27,079 nucleotides of DNA from a virus: positions 1-27,079 of the IMG/VR virus record IMGVR_UViG_3300005617_000113, one strand, 5' to 3'. Position 1 is the first letter of the stretch, and every line of letters begins with the position of its first letter. Of this stretch, positions 1-6,945 are shown one piece after another. A model generated the notes under the pieces. The model had not been told where the DNA came from and did no database searches. It was given only the letters and a program-made list of their open reading frames with translations. Position numbers and translations under genes: made by a program.

Positions 1-1
1 G

Positions 2-802
2 TTCCTGGACGAGCCGGACGAGCACCGCGGCGTGACCTCGATGACGATCGACGATGCGCTGCACATCCCCGCCGAGGAGCGCGCCAAGATCATTTCGGCG
101 TTCCTGCCGCACGAGCGCGAGGCGCGGGCCCGCGGGGTGCCGACGCTGGGCTCGGGCCGGATCTTCATGACGCCAGAGAGCATCATCACAGAACCGCCGC
201 TGGAATACATCCCGGAGCATTGGACGAAGCTCTGGGGGATCGACTTCGGCATCGGGCATCCCTTCGCGGCGGTGTTGACGCTGTGGGACCGCGACAATGA
301 CGTGATCCATGTCCACCACGCATACCGGATCGCGGACGCGCTGCCGATCCAGCACGCGCACGCGATGAAGCAGATCGGCGCCGGCGTGCCGATCGCATGG
401 CCAAAAGACGGTGGCGACCGCGAGAAATCCTCCGGCGAGCCGCTGGCGGCGTCCTACAAAAAACACGAACTGCGGATGCTCGCCGACCATGCGACCTGGC
501 CCGACGGCGGGGTGTCGACGGAAGCCGGCATCCTCGAGATGGACGAGCGGATGAAGTCCGGCCGCTTCAAGGTGGCGGCGCATTTGAGTGAGTGGTTTGA
601 GGAGTATAGATTTTACCACCGCAAGGACGGCCAGATCGTCAAGCTGAAGGACGACCTTCTGTCGGCAACCCGCATCGCCGTGATGGCCAAACGGTTTGGC
701 CGCACGGTCCAGCTCGGCAGCCGCGGCATGCCGAAGGACCAGACCACGATCGCGCACGGCACCGATTTCGACGTCTTCTCCGGTGGTGCGTTGCTGGGAT
801 AG
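2..802 (+). CDS. Terminase large subunit, C-terminal part (5' truncated by window edge)
   Basis: The reading frame is open from base 2, so the N-terminal ATPase domain lies outside the window; the GTG at 32 is internal, not a start. What remains resembles the end of the ATPase region (HERDAR-like text, here PHEREARARG, then LGSGRIF) followed by the RNase H-like nuclease domain that cuts concatemeric DNA during packaging. Visible nuclease landmarks are an Asp in IDFGIGHPFA near base 241 and an Asp pair in KDDLLSATR near base 648, matching first and last metal-binding acidic positions of the family. The protein should act with the portal at the prohead vertex. The last codons and the TAG stop overlap the first copy of the 15-bp element. 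Family assignment is by recognised sequence pattern and by position before the portal block. Confidence 0.9.
   Translation, partial: FLDEPDEHRGVTSMTIDDALHIPAEERAKIISAFLPHEREARARGVPTLGSGRIFMTPESIITEPPLEYIPEHWTKLWGIDFGIGHPFAAVLTLWDRDNDVIHVHHAYRIADALPIQHAHAMKQIGAGVPIAWPKDGGDREKSSGEPLAASYKKHELRMLADHATWPDGGVSTEAGILEMDERMKSGRFKVAAHLSEWFEEYRFYHRKDGQIVKLKDDLLSATRIAVMAKRFGRTVQLGSRGMPKDQTTIAHGTDFDVFSGGALLG
785..799 (+). promoter_or_regulatory. 15-bp element, copy R1 (GGTGCGTTGCTGGGA)
   Basis: Exact copy of the element. It is embedded in the terminase 3' end, where it encodes the last residues (GALLG), and ends one base before the TAG stop. It lies 57 bases upstream of the next start codon at 856. It could drive the head-gene block. 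Bases 781-784 (CGGT) extend the match to copies R3 and R4. Confidence 0.7.
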
Positions 803-810
803 CCCCGCCC

Positions 811-858
811 GATCAGGTTCCCGTCAGCATCACGTCCACTGACGGAGACTCCCTGATG
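811..858 (+). promoter_or_regulatory. Hairpin enclosing the start codon of the 856 gene
   Basis: Nested inverted repeats lie between element R1 and the next gene. The outer arms ATCAGG (812-817) and CCTGAT (852-857) pair, and the inner arms CCGTCAG (821-827) and CTGACGG (839-845) pair perfectly around an 11-base loop. The outer arm includes the A and T of the ATG at 856-858, and the GGAG Shine-Dalgarno at 844-847 falls partly in the inner stem. As RNA this would hide the ribosome-binding region. Confidence 0.55.
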
Positions 859-1332
859 ACCAAAGCGCAGGACCAGAAAGACGAGCGGGAAGCGGCACAG
901 GCCGCCGAGCGCGAACGCATCGAGCGCGAATCCGCGGCCGAGATCGAGCGCAACAATCAGGAGGCGATGACCGGCGCCCGTGTCAACAAGGTGCCCGAAA
1001 AATGGACGGACGAACCGCCCCAGACCGATGCCGCGGCCCGCCTGCGCGCGTTCGAGGACGAGGTGTTCGGCAAGGACGCCGTGCGCATCGGCGGCAGAAT
1101 AGAGCGCGGCCATGGCTCGCCCTACGCCCACGTCACCGACGAGCAGCGCCGCCAGTACGAGGCAATCGAGGCGCTGGTCGTGGCTGAGCAGAAGCTGACC
1201 GACGCGCGCGTTGCGCTGCTGCAGGCCGAGGAAGACCACAAGGCGGCGATCGCGGCCACCGAACCGCGGCCGGATCCTGTGGCCGAGGACCGCAACAAGG
1301 TGAAGGCGCTCAATGCCACTCCCGCAGCTTAG
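856..1332 (+). CDS. Hypothetical protein, highly charged, predicted coiled coil
   Basis: 158 residues. The start ATG has GGAG eight bases upstream. The first 40 residues are Glu/Arg/Ala-rich (AAERERIERESAAEIER) and look like a long helix. A second helical stretch runs from about residue 95 to 135. A short motif NKVPEKW at residues 44-50 closely resembles NKVPEEW near the portal C-terminus, also at DNA level. No signal peptide or membrane segment is seen. It is the first gene of the head block, after the terminase and ahead of the portal, and its stop overlaps the next gene by 20 bases. No family is recognised; a packaging or head-assembly accessory role is inferred from position only. Confidence 0.75.
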   Translation: MTKAQDQKDEREAAQAAERERIERESAAEIERNNQEAMTGARVNKVPEKWTDEPPQTDAAARLRAFEDEVFGKDAVRIGGRIERGHGSPYAHVTDEQRRQYEAIEALVVAEQKLTDARVALLQAEEDHKAAIAATEPRPDPVAEDRNKVKALNATPAA

Positions 1333-1510
1333 CGAGGGCCTGTCTCCCGCCGCTGCCGATCTTGGCCTCGGCGGGATGCTCGGCGAACAGGTCTCCGACG
1401 AGACCGAGGAGCAGCGCAAGAAGCGCATGCAGCAAATTCAATTGAACCAGGTCATGGGACCGGAACAGTCGCTCGCGGCGAAAACGATTTTCGGAAATGC
1501 TGGCTACTGA
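1313..1510 (+). CDS. Small hypothetical protein upstream of portal
   Basis: 65 residues. The start ATG has GAAGG six bases upstream and lies inside the end of the preceding gene; its own end overlaps the next start at 1497, so the three genes are probably translationally coupled. The protein has a Gly/Leu-rich N-terminal part (LGLGGMLGEQV), a charged segment EEQRKKRMQQ near residue 34, and ends GNAGY. Small proteins of this style just ahead of the portal occur in many podovirus-like genomes. I cannot name a function. The tight overlaps on both sides, and the sound Shine-Dalgarno, support it being real despite its size. Confidence 0.7.
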   Translation: MPLPQLSEGLSPAAADLGLGGMLGEQVSDETEEQRKKRMQQIQLNQVMGPEQSLAAKTIFGNAGY

Positions 1511-1958
1511 ATTCGAAAAGAAACTGGCGTTCGACCTGCGGGCTTCCTGGCAGGTGCGGGCGGTTGCCAACGTCAAGGGCCCATTTCGGGCGGTGTTGCT
1601 GTCGGTAATCGCGCACACCTACGAGGCGGCCGGCGTGGTTGCAGTCTTGACGCTGGTCGATCCCGATTTCGACGGCAATCTGCCGGCGCCGGTGCTGCTT
1701 TCATGCGGCAAGATCGACAGGCATGGCTGGATCGTCGCCGACGTTGGCGAGAGCGACGGATCGATCCGCAAGGATCGGGTCATCTTCATGAGCGAACTCC
1801 AGATGCGCGACAGGTTCCGCGAGCTTGCCGATCGACTGAAGCTCAACGACACCGACCGCACCGAACTGTTCAAATGCGCGCAGCGCTGGGTGGTCGCCGA
1901 CCGACGGCTCGATCCGAACTTCGACCCGAAGGATCCCGATGCAAAGCGGCTGCACTGA
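1497..1958 (+). CDS. Hypothetical protein upstream of portal
   Basis: 153 residues, overlapping the preceding gene by 14 bases and abutting the portal start with no gap (TGA at 1956-1958, ATG at 1959). The text reads as a compact soluble globular protein: a mixed helix/strand N-terminal half (VRAVANVKGPFRAVLLSVIA), a strand-rich centre and an Arg/Lys/Asp-rich helical C-terminal half with a WVVADRRLD segment. No signal peptide, transmembrane segment or known catalytic motif is apparent. The Shine-Dalgarno is weak, consistent with coupling to upstream translation. Function is unknown; position between the terminase and portal suggests a head or packaging accessory. Confidence 0.75.
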   Translation: MLATEFEKKLAFDLRASWQVRAVANVKGPFRAVLLSVIAHTYEAAGVVAVLTLVDPDFDGNLPAPVLLSCGKIDRHGWIVADVGESDGSIRKDRVIFMSELQMRDRFRELADRLKLNDTDRTELFKCAQRWVVADRRLDPNFDPKDPDAKRLH

Positions 1959-3692
1959 ATGAACGCGCTCACGCCATATGTGACGGACCTCACACGATTG
2001 CCGGGCCGCGCGCGCACGCCCGACGATCGCGAGATGATGATCGTCGCCGGCATCAAGCGCGAGTTCTCGCAGAAGATTTCCGAGCGCTCGACGCTTGCCG
2101 GTCACTGCGAGGAGGTGGCGCAACTCATCCTGCCGACGTCGAAGAACACGTTTTTCTACCAGAACTATTCGACCCCCGGCGAGAAGAAGACGCAGCAGCA
2201 GGTCGACGCCACAGGCGCGCTGGCGCTGCATCGGTTCTGCGCGATTGCGGATTCGCTGGTCACGCCGCGCAACATGCAATGGCACGGCCTGCAGGGCGAC
2301 GACTACGTGATGAAGGACCGGCCCTCGCGCCTGTGGTTCGAGGGAACGACCAAGACCCTGTTCAAGCAGCGCTACGACACCAACGCCAATTTCGCCGGCC
2401 AGAACTACAACAACTGGCAGTCGCTCGGCGCGTTCGGCAATTCCACCATGTATGTCGACAAGTTCGACGCGCGCTGGGCCGGCGGCGGTATCGGCCTGCG
2501 CTACAAGTCGGTGCCGTTCGGCGAGACCTATTACGGCGAGAACCACCAGGGCAAGGTCGACCGGATGATCCGCTGGTTTCGGATGACCGCCTTCCAGGCC
2601 GTGCAGAAATTCGGCATCGAGTGGCTGCCAGAAACGCTTTACGCGCCGCTGCAGCAGGACAGCCAGACCACCTACAATTTCCTGCATTGCGTGCGGCCGC
2701 GCGAGGACGATTACGATCCGGAAGCGCTCGACCACCGCGCCATGCGGTTTTCGTCCTACTACATGTCGGTCGAAGGCAACTGCCTGATGGCGCCGGAAGG
2801 CGGCTATCACAAATTCCCGTATTCGGTTTCGCGCTACGACCAGACCCCGGGCGAGGTCTACGGCCGCGGGCCCGCGATGCTGGTGCTGCCGGCCCTGAAG
2901 ACGCTCAACGCGCAGAAGATCACGTTCCTGAAATCCGGCCACCGCGCCGCCGATCCGGTGCTGCTCCTGGCCGACGACGGCATTGTCGGCATGGACATGC
3001 GGCCCGGCGCGACCAATAAGGGCGGCGTCACCTCCGACGGTAAGCTCCTGGTGCACACGCTGCCCGTTGGCGACATCCAGATCAGCATCGAGATGATGCA
3101 GGAGGAGCGCGGCATCGTCGACGACGTGTTCCTCGTGTCGCTGTTCAAGGTTCTGTCCGAGCATCCGAACATGACCGCAACGCAGGTCATCGAGCTCGTC
3201 AACGAGAAGGGTATGCTGGTGGCGCCTACGCTGGGCCGTCAGCATACCGAGTATGTAGGCGGGCTGGTCGAACGGGAGCTCGATCTGCTCGCCGACATGC
3301 GCATGCTGGAGCCGATGCCGATGCGGCTGCGCGAAGCGATGGGCGCCTATGAGGTGACCGATACCTCGCCGCTGTCGCTGGCCGCGCGCGCCGGCGAGGC
3401 GGCCGGCTTCCTGCGAACCGTCGAGCAGGTCCGCGAGCTCGTCAACATCACGCAGGATCCGAGCTATCTCGACCGCTTCGACTTCGACACCGCAACGCCT
3501 GCGCTCGCCCGCATCAACAAGGTGCCGGAAGAGTGGATGGCCGACAACGACATGGTCGCCGCCAAGCGCAAGGCGCGCGCGCAGGCGCAGGCCAAGGCGG
3601 AACAGGTGCAGGCAGCCCCGGCGCAGGCCGCGCTGATGTCGGCTGCCGCCAAGCAGCACGCCGCCGGCATGCTGACCCCGGGTGCCGCATGA
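1959..3692 (+). CDS. Portal protein (head-tail connector family)
   Basis: 577 residues, close to the 536 of T7 gp8. The portal dodecamer forms the unique vertex through which DNA is packaged and ejected, docking the terminase and later the tail tube. The sequence matches the head-tail connector style of podoviruses: an early segment with RSTLAGHCEEVAQLILP near residue 47, QVDATGALALHRFCAIADSL near residue 85, and a C-terminal NKVPEEWM motif at residue 520. The final 45 residues are an Ala/Gln/Lys-rich helix (KRKARAQAQAKAEQ). The start directly abuts the preceding stop, and the stop shares ATGA with the next gene at 3689. Identification rests on family resemblance plus its size and placement between the terminase and scaffold genes. 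Confidence 0.9.
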   Translation: MNALTPYVTDLTRLPGRARTPDDREMMIVAGIKREFSQKISERSTLAGHCEEVAQLILPTSKNTFFYQNYSTPGEKKTQQQVDATGALALHRFCAIADSLVTPRNMQWHGLQGDDYVMKDRPSRLWFEGTTKTLFKQRYDTNANFAGQNYNNWQSLGAFGNSTMYVDKFDARWAGGGIGLRYKSVPFGETYYGENHQGKVDRMIRWFRMTAFQAVQKFGIEWLPETLYAPLQQDSQTTYNFLHCVRPREDDYDPEALDHRAMRFSSYYMSVEGNCLMAPEGGYHKFPYSVSRYDQTPGEVYGRGPAMLVLPALKTLNAQKITFLKSGHRAADPVLLLADDGIVGMDMRPGATNKGGVTSDGKLLVHTLPVGDIQISIEMMQEERGIVDDVFLVSLFKVLSEHPNMTATQVIELVNEKGMLVAPTLGRQHTEYVGGLVERELDLLADMRMLEPMPMRLREAMGAYEVTDTSPLSLAARAGEAAGFLRTVEQVRELVNITQDPSYLDRFDFDTATPALARINKVPEEWMADNDMVAAKRKARAQAQAKAEQVQAAPAQAALMSAAAKQHAAGMLTPGAA

Positions 3693-4000
3693 ACGCTGAA
3701 AAAGCGCTGGAGATTTTCACCGACCGAAAGCGGGCCTACACGCTCGTGTTCGGGGAATCGCCGGCAAGCCTGGCGGTGCTCGACGATCTCACGACATTCT
3801 GCCGCGGCAAGGAAACCTGCCTGATCCCCGGCGACCACGATCGGACTTACGCCCTGCTTGGGCGCAACGAGGTGTTTCATCGCATCCGCGATCACCTCGA
3901 ACTTTCACCGGAGCAACTTCTGGTGAAATACACCCGGCCCGCTAAAGGAGCGATAAGCCATGACCGAACCTACCCCTCCGACACCACCGACCCCGCCTAG
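3689..4000 (+). CDS. Bbp19-like small head-region protein
   Basis: 103 residues, starting in an ATGA overlap with the portal stop. The pattern of an aromatic-containing RAYTLVFG segment at about residue 15, then a hydrophobic VLDDLTTFCRG segment, DHDRTYALLGRNEV and a final helix HRIRDHLEL is what I associate with the Bbp19-like family of small phage proteins encoded beside the portal. Their molecular role is not established; a head-assembly function is inferred from synteny. The gene overlaps the following scaffold-like gene by 41 bases, so its C-terminal residues (DRTYPSDTTDPA) are encoded in DNA that also specifies the scaffold N-terminus. An upstream in-frame ATG at 3533 exists within the portal gene but is not needed. 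Confidence 0.7.
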   Translation: MNAEKALEIFTDRKRAYTLVFGESPASLAVLDDLTTFCRGKETCLIPGDHDRTYALLGRNEVFHRIRDHLELSPEQLLVKYTRPAKGAISHDRTYPSDTTDPA

Positions 4001-4778
4001 CCCCCCGCCGGCACCCGCCTGGCATGAGGGCGTTGCCCCGGAAGTCAAAGGCTTCTGGCAAAACAAGGGGCTGCCGATCGATGACCCCAAGGCATTCGGG
4101 ACCAAGCTGACCGAGCTCTATCAGCAGGCCGAAAAGTTCATTGGCGTGCCACCGGATCAGGTTGTGCGGCTGCCCAAGCCGGACGCCAAGCCGGAGGAAT
4201 TCCGCGCCTATTACGAGCGGATCGGCGCGCCGAAGGAGGCGAAGGACTACGACCTGTCCGCGATCCAGGATCAGGCGATTGCCGACAGCCTGCGCGCCAC
4301 GATGCACGAAAAGGGCGTGCCGAAAGAGGCTGCGGCGGCGGTCGCCGCCTCGGTTGCCAAGGCACTCGAATCCCAGGTCACGCAACGGAGCACCGAGCAG
4401 ACGGCGAACCTCGAGGCCGAGCGCACCAAGCTGAAGGAAAGCTGGGGGCAAAGCTTCGAGTACAACAAGCTGAAGGCGATGGACGGCGCGCGCCGTCTCG
4501 GCATGACGCCGGAGACCGTGGCGTCGCTGGAAAACCTGATGGGCTATGCCGGCGTGATGGAGACCCTGCGCAAGATCGGCGTCGGCACCTCCGAAGCGAC
4601 CTTCATCGATCGCGGGCTCGGCACCAACGGCCAGGTCACGACCAAGGAAGGCGCCATCGCCCGAAAGCAGGAACTGATGGGCGACGCGGCATGGGCGGCT
4701 CGATACCTCAAGGGCGGCGTCGCCGAGGTCCGCGAGATGACCGGTCTCAACATGATGATCGCGGGGACACCGGCATGA
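3960..4778 (+). CDS. Scaffold-like head assembly protein
   Basis: 272 residues, placed where podoviruses encode the scaffolding protein, between portal and major capsid. Scaffold guides capsid subunits into proheads and leaves before or during packaging. The sequence begins with a Pro/Thr-rich disordered tail (TPPTPPTPPSPPPAPA, residues 5-20), is acidic and charged, and is predicted mostly helical. A helical Ala-rich stretch AAAAVAASVAKALES lies near residue 122 and a coiled-coil-like TANLEAERTKLKESW near residue 148. AAGGAG at 3945-3950 sits nine bases before the ATG and fixes the start. The gene ends in an ATGA overlap with the Cys-rich gene. The name rests on position and composition, as scaffold sequences diverge rapidly. 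Confidence 0.75.
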   Translation: MTEPTPPTPPTPPSPPPAPAWHEGVAPEVKGFWQNKGLPIDDPKAFGTKLTELYQQAEKFIGVPPDQVVRLPKPDAKPEEFRAYYERIGAPKEAKDYDLSAIQDQAIADSLRATMHEKGVPKEAAAAVAASVAKALESQVTQRSTEQTANLEAERTKLKESWGQSFEYNKLKAMDGARRLGMTPETVASLENLMGYAGVMETLRKIGVGTSEATFIDRGLGTNGQVTTKEGAIARKQELMGDAAWAARYLKGGVAEVREMTGLNMMIAGTPA

Positions 4779-4978
4779 ACCTCACCGGATTGAGCGTGAA
4801 GGATTGCCCGAAGGCCTGCAACGAACAGGAGTGCGTCATCTCCGGCAAACCCTATTGCGGCCACCCGCGCAAGGGCGGGCTGCAGGCTGTCGACCAGGGC
4901 AATACCGAGGCGCTGGAGCGGCTGCAGAAGGCGCAGAAGAAGCTCGCCAACGTCGACGCCAACGAGCGGTTTTCCTGA
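4775..4978 (+). CDS. Small Cys-rich protein, possible metal-binding knuckle
   Basis: 67 residues, starting in ATGA overlap with the scaffold-like gene, so translation is probably coupled. The first half carries four cysteines at residues 11, 15, 20 and 28 with a histidine at 30 (segment CPKACNEQECVISG then YCGHP), followed by a basic RKGG and a charged helix (EALERLQKAQKKLANV). The Cys spacing could bind a zinc ion, but this is inference from spacing alone. The start ATG at 4775 is preferred over an in-frame ATG at 4691 that lies deep inside the scaffold gene. It is the last gene of the head block before a roughly 200-base leader to the capsid gene. Function unknown. Confidence 0.7.
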   Translation: MNLTGLSVKDCPKACNEQECVISGKPYCGHPRKGGLQAVDQGNTEALERLQKAQKKLANVDANERFS

Positions 4979-4988
4979 CCGGAAAGCC

Positions 4989-5003
4989 GGTGCGTTGAAG
5001 AAC
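4989..5003 (+). promoter_or_regulatory. Diverged copy of the 15-bp element, R7
   Basis: The first nine bases, GGTGCGTTG, match the element exactly and the remaining six do not (AAGAAC instead of CTGGGA). It lies in the only long gap of the head region, upstream of the capsid gene, and is followed six bases later by a strong hairpin. Position and following hairpin fit the pattern of the other copies; the half match alone could be chance. Confidence 0.4.
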
Positions 5004-5009
5004 AGGCGA

Positions 5010-5031
5010 GGGCGCGGCACGTTCCGCGCCC
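5010..5031 (+). promoter_or_regulatory. Perfect 8-bp GC hairpin in capsid leader
   Basis: Arms GGGCGCGG (5010-5017) and CCGCGCCC (5024-5031) pair perfectly around the six-base loop CACGTT. No T-run follows, so it is not a typical intrinsic terminator. It sits seven bases after the diverged element R7 and may be the 5' structure of the capsid transcript or a processing site. Confidence 0.6.
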
Positions 5032-5176
5032 ATAGACCCGAGTGTCCGGTCCCGCAAGGAGAAGCCGGTCGGGAGTGACGGCCCCCGCAAGGACAAGGCT
5101 GAAAGACTGATGGCCCCCACGCGTTCGCGATTGGGCAAGGCCGCCGATCGTTCACCCTTTTCGAGGCGGGATAGCC
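5032..5176 (+). promoter_or_regulatory. Capsid leader without a supported gene
   Basis: The rest of the gap before the capsid start holds no convincing gene. It has two direct copies of CCCGCAAGGA at 5051-5060 and 5084-5093, 33 bases apart, and a short inverted repeat TCCCG (5050-5054) with CGGGA (5070-5074) that overlaps the first copy. A GAGG Shine-Dalgarno at 5163-5166 serves the capsid start at 5177. A structured leader for the most abundant virion protein is plausible but unproven. Confidence 0.4.
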
Positions 5177-6094
5177 ATGTCCGAGAACCTACTCAATCTT
5201 TTCACGACCCAGTTTTCCACCGTCCTCCAGCTCAAGCTGCAGCAGAAGCAGTCGAAGCTGCGCGGCCGTGCGATGGAAGGCTTCCACGTCGGCAAGCAGG
5301 CCTCGCCGATCCAGTACGCCGGCAACGTTCAGATGAAGCCGCCCGCGGGCCGCTTTGCCCCGATCGGCCGTCAGGACATCGACTTCACGCGGCGCTGGGT
5401 TTTCCCGGTCGATCGCGATGCCAACCAGCTCATCGACACCTTCGACAAGCTGAAGACCACGGTTGACCCGACCTCGTCGGAAGCCGAGGCCGCCGCCGCC
5501 GCCGTCGCCCGTGAATGGGACGACCGGCTGATCAGCGCCGCCTTCGCATCCGCTTCCCTCGGCGTCGACGGTGCGTCCTTCACCACCGAGACCTTCTCGA
5601 CCTCGTCCTGGCAGATCGCCTCGACCTTCGGCTCTGCCGCGGCGTCGGGCCTCACGGTTGCCAAGATGATCGAAGCCAAGCGCATCTTCCGCAAGGCGCA
5701 GGTCGACATGGAAGCCGAATCCATCACCTGGGTCACGAACTCGCAGGGCGAAAGCGATCTGCTCAACCAGGTGCAGGTCGTCTCGACCGAGTTCTCCGAC
5801 AAGCCGGTGCTGCAGGAGGGTAAGGTCACGCGTTTCCTCGGCTTCGACATCGTCTATTCGGAGCGCCTGGCATCGGCCTCGAACGTCCGCAACAACATCG
5901 TGGCGGCGAAATCGGGCTGGTATCTCGGCATCTGGAAGGACGTCGAGAACGATATCACCCAGCGCAAGGATCTGAGCGGCCTGCCGTACCAGATCTACAC
6001 CATGATGTCGTCGGGTGCGACGCGGCTTGAGCCCGGCCGTTTGCTCTCGGCGCTCTGCGCTGACACCTCGGCCGCTGCCGACGTAACGCCGTAA
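5177..6094 (+). CDS. Major capsid protein
   Basis: 305 residues. The protein assembles the icosahedral shell. Recognition rests on order (portal, scaffold, capsid), size and sequence style. Landmarks are an N-terminal helix, VQMKPPAGRFAPIGRQD near residue 52, FTRRWVFPVDRDANQLIDTF around residue 73, then PTSSEAEAAAAAVAREWDDR near residue 98, a segment resembling the second podovirus-type phage capsid family rather than T7 gp10. The C-terminal third contains strand-rich FLGFDIVYSERL and ends in Ala/Asp-rich text. The gene is isolated by its own 200-base leader and followed closely by two small genes and a terminator, so this three-gene group may be a separately controlled high-output unit. Start supported by GAGG ten bases upstream. 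Confidence 0.85.
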   Translation: MSENLLNLFTTQFSTVLQLKLQQKQSKLRGRAMEGFHVGKQASPIQYAGNVQMKPPAGRFAPIGRQDIDFTRRWVFPVDRDANQLIDTFDKLKTTVDPTSSEAEAAAAAVAREWDDRLISAAFASASLGVDGASFTTETFSTSSWQIASTFGSAAASGLTVAKMIEAKRIFRKAQVDMEAESITWVTNSQGESDLLNQVQVVSTEFSDKPVLQEGKVTRFLGFDIVYSERLASASNVRNNIVAAKSGWYLGIWKDVENDITQRKDLSGLPYQIYTMMSSGATRLEPGRLLSALCADTSAAADVTP

Positions 6095-6107
6095 CGGAGA
6101 TATCACA

Positions 6108-6641
6108 ATGGCCGTTGATCACGTCAAATCCACCTATATCACCAATATGGATGCCGGCTCGCTCACGGTCCCGACCGCGGGCGAGGGTGGTCCGGCGCCG
6201 CTCAAGTCGGTTTCGTCCGGTTCGCTCACCGGCGTCGCCTCGTCATCGACGGATGCGACCTACCAGTTCTGCCGCGTACCTTCGAACGCAAAGGTCAAGG
6301 CAGTCTGGCTGGAGTCCAATGCGCAGGCCGCTGGAACCATGGACGTGGGTGTCTACTACGCAACCGATGGTCTCGGCGGCAAGCCAACCGCGCTGCTCGC
6401 AGCGGCTGCGATCGACCAGGATTTTTTCGCCAGTGCCTATGCGCTGACGTCCCTGTCCCAGCCGACGAATGTCACCAACGAGAGCGGCACCTATACGCCG
6501 GCCAAGCAGGTCCAGCCGCTGTGGCAGGCGCTCGGCCTGACCTCCGATCCCGGCGGAAATTTCGACATCTGCGGCACCGTCGTGACCGCGATCACCACTG
6601 GCACCGGCTATCTCGGCATGCGGGTCGACTACACGGATTGA
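6108..6641 (+). CDS. Probable virion structural protein downstream of capsid
   Basis: 177 residues, start supported by GGAG eight bases upstream. Composition is rich in Ser, Thr, Gly, Ala and Val with few charged residues, as in beta-rich surface proteins. An inner segment VKAVWLESNAQAAGTMDVGV near residue 63 and a C-terminal strand ending GYLGMRVDYTD look like a beta-sandwich. There is no signal peptide. It lies 13 bases after the capsid stop and nine bases before the next gene, so it is probably cotranscribed with the capsid and may be a decoration or head-completion protein; that role is inferred from position only. Confidence 0.75.
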   Translation: MAVDHVKSTYITNMDAGSLTVPTAGEGGPAPLKSVSSGSLTGVASSSTDATYQFCRVPSNAKVKAVWLESNAQAAGTMDVGVYYATDGLGGKPTALLAAAAIDQDFFASAYALTSLSQPTNVTNESGTYTPAKQVQPLWQALGLTSDPGGNFDICGTVVTAITTGTGYLGMRVDYTD

Positions 6642-6649
6642 GGTAGACC

Positions 6650-6871
6650 ATGGCGGATCATTTCGTTGCAATCGCCCGCGGCGTGGAAGGAAGCAAGTAT
6701 TCCGACTTCACCGTGGGAACGTCCTCTGCGGCGACTGCGCTGTTCGAGTTTCGCGTCCTCGATGGCGTGACGCCGACCAAGGTCGAAGTGTTCAAGGCCC
6801 TTGAGGCCTTCGAGCGCTTCTTCCAGAACCAGCAGCAGGTTGTCGCCGCAGGTTTCGACATCAAGGGTTAG
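6650..6871 (+). CDS. Small hypothetical virion-region protein
   Basis: 73 residues. GAGG overlapping the preceding stop lies six bases before the ATG. The first half appears strand-forming with Ser/Thr/Gly (KYSDFTVGTSSAATALFEF), and the second half is an amphipathic helix with many aromatics and glutamines (KALEAFERFFQNQQQVV). No membrane segment or known motif. It is the last gene before the intrinsic terminator at 6899 and belongs to the capsid unit. A minor head or head-tail joining role is possible but not shown. Confidence 0.7.
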   Translation: MADHFVAIARGVEGSKYSDFTVGTSSAATALFEFRVLDGVTPTKVEVFKALEAFERFFQNQQQVVAAGFDIKG

Positions 6872-6898
6872 TGGCCATCGCGTATCCTCCTTAAACTC

Positions 6899-6928
6899 AG
6901 GCGGCCGGGTTCTCTCGGCCGCCTTTTT
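6899..6928 (+). terminator. Rho-independent terminator after capsid unit
   Basis: Arms AGGCGGCCG (6899-6907) and CGGCCGCCT (6916-6924) form a perfect 9-bp GC-rich stem with an eight-base loop, followed by a run of five T (6924-6928). It is the only convincing intrinsic terminator in the window. It ends two bases before element R2, so transcription of the tail block needs read-through or a new start exactly here. Confidence 0.9.
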
Positions 6929-6930
6929 AT

Positions 6931-6945
6931 GGTGCGTTGCTGGGA
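6931..6945 (+). promoter_or_regulatory. 15-bp element, copy R2 (exact)
   Basis: Exact GGTGCGTTGCTGGGA, two bases after the T-run of the terminator. A terminator directly followed by the element is the strongest local argument for promoter function. Translating through it from the ATG at 6929 gives a false N-terminus beginning MVRCWE. Confidence 0.75.

Noticed and set aside
1701-3659. 652-codon open frame on the minus strand opposite the portal
   Set aside because: Shadow of strong third-position GC bias; Arg/His/Leu/Val-rich text, no family resemblance, and fully covered by the portal gene.
3689-4000. Diversity-generating retroelement suggested by the Bbp19-like neighbour
   Set aside because: No reverse transcriptase and no template/variable repeat pair seen in the window; the family name does not imply such a system.
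5010-5031. Hairpin in capsid leader as intrinsic terminator
   Set aside because: No T-run follows the stem (ATAGACC).
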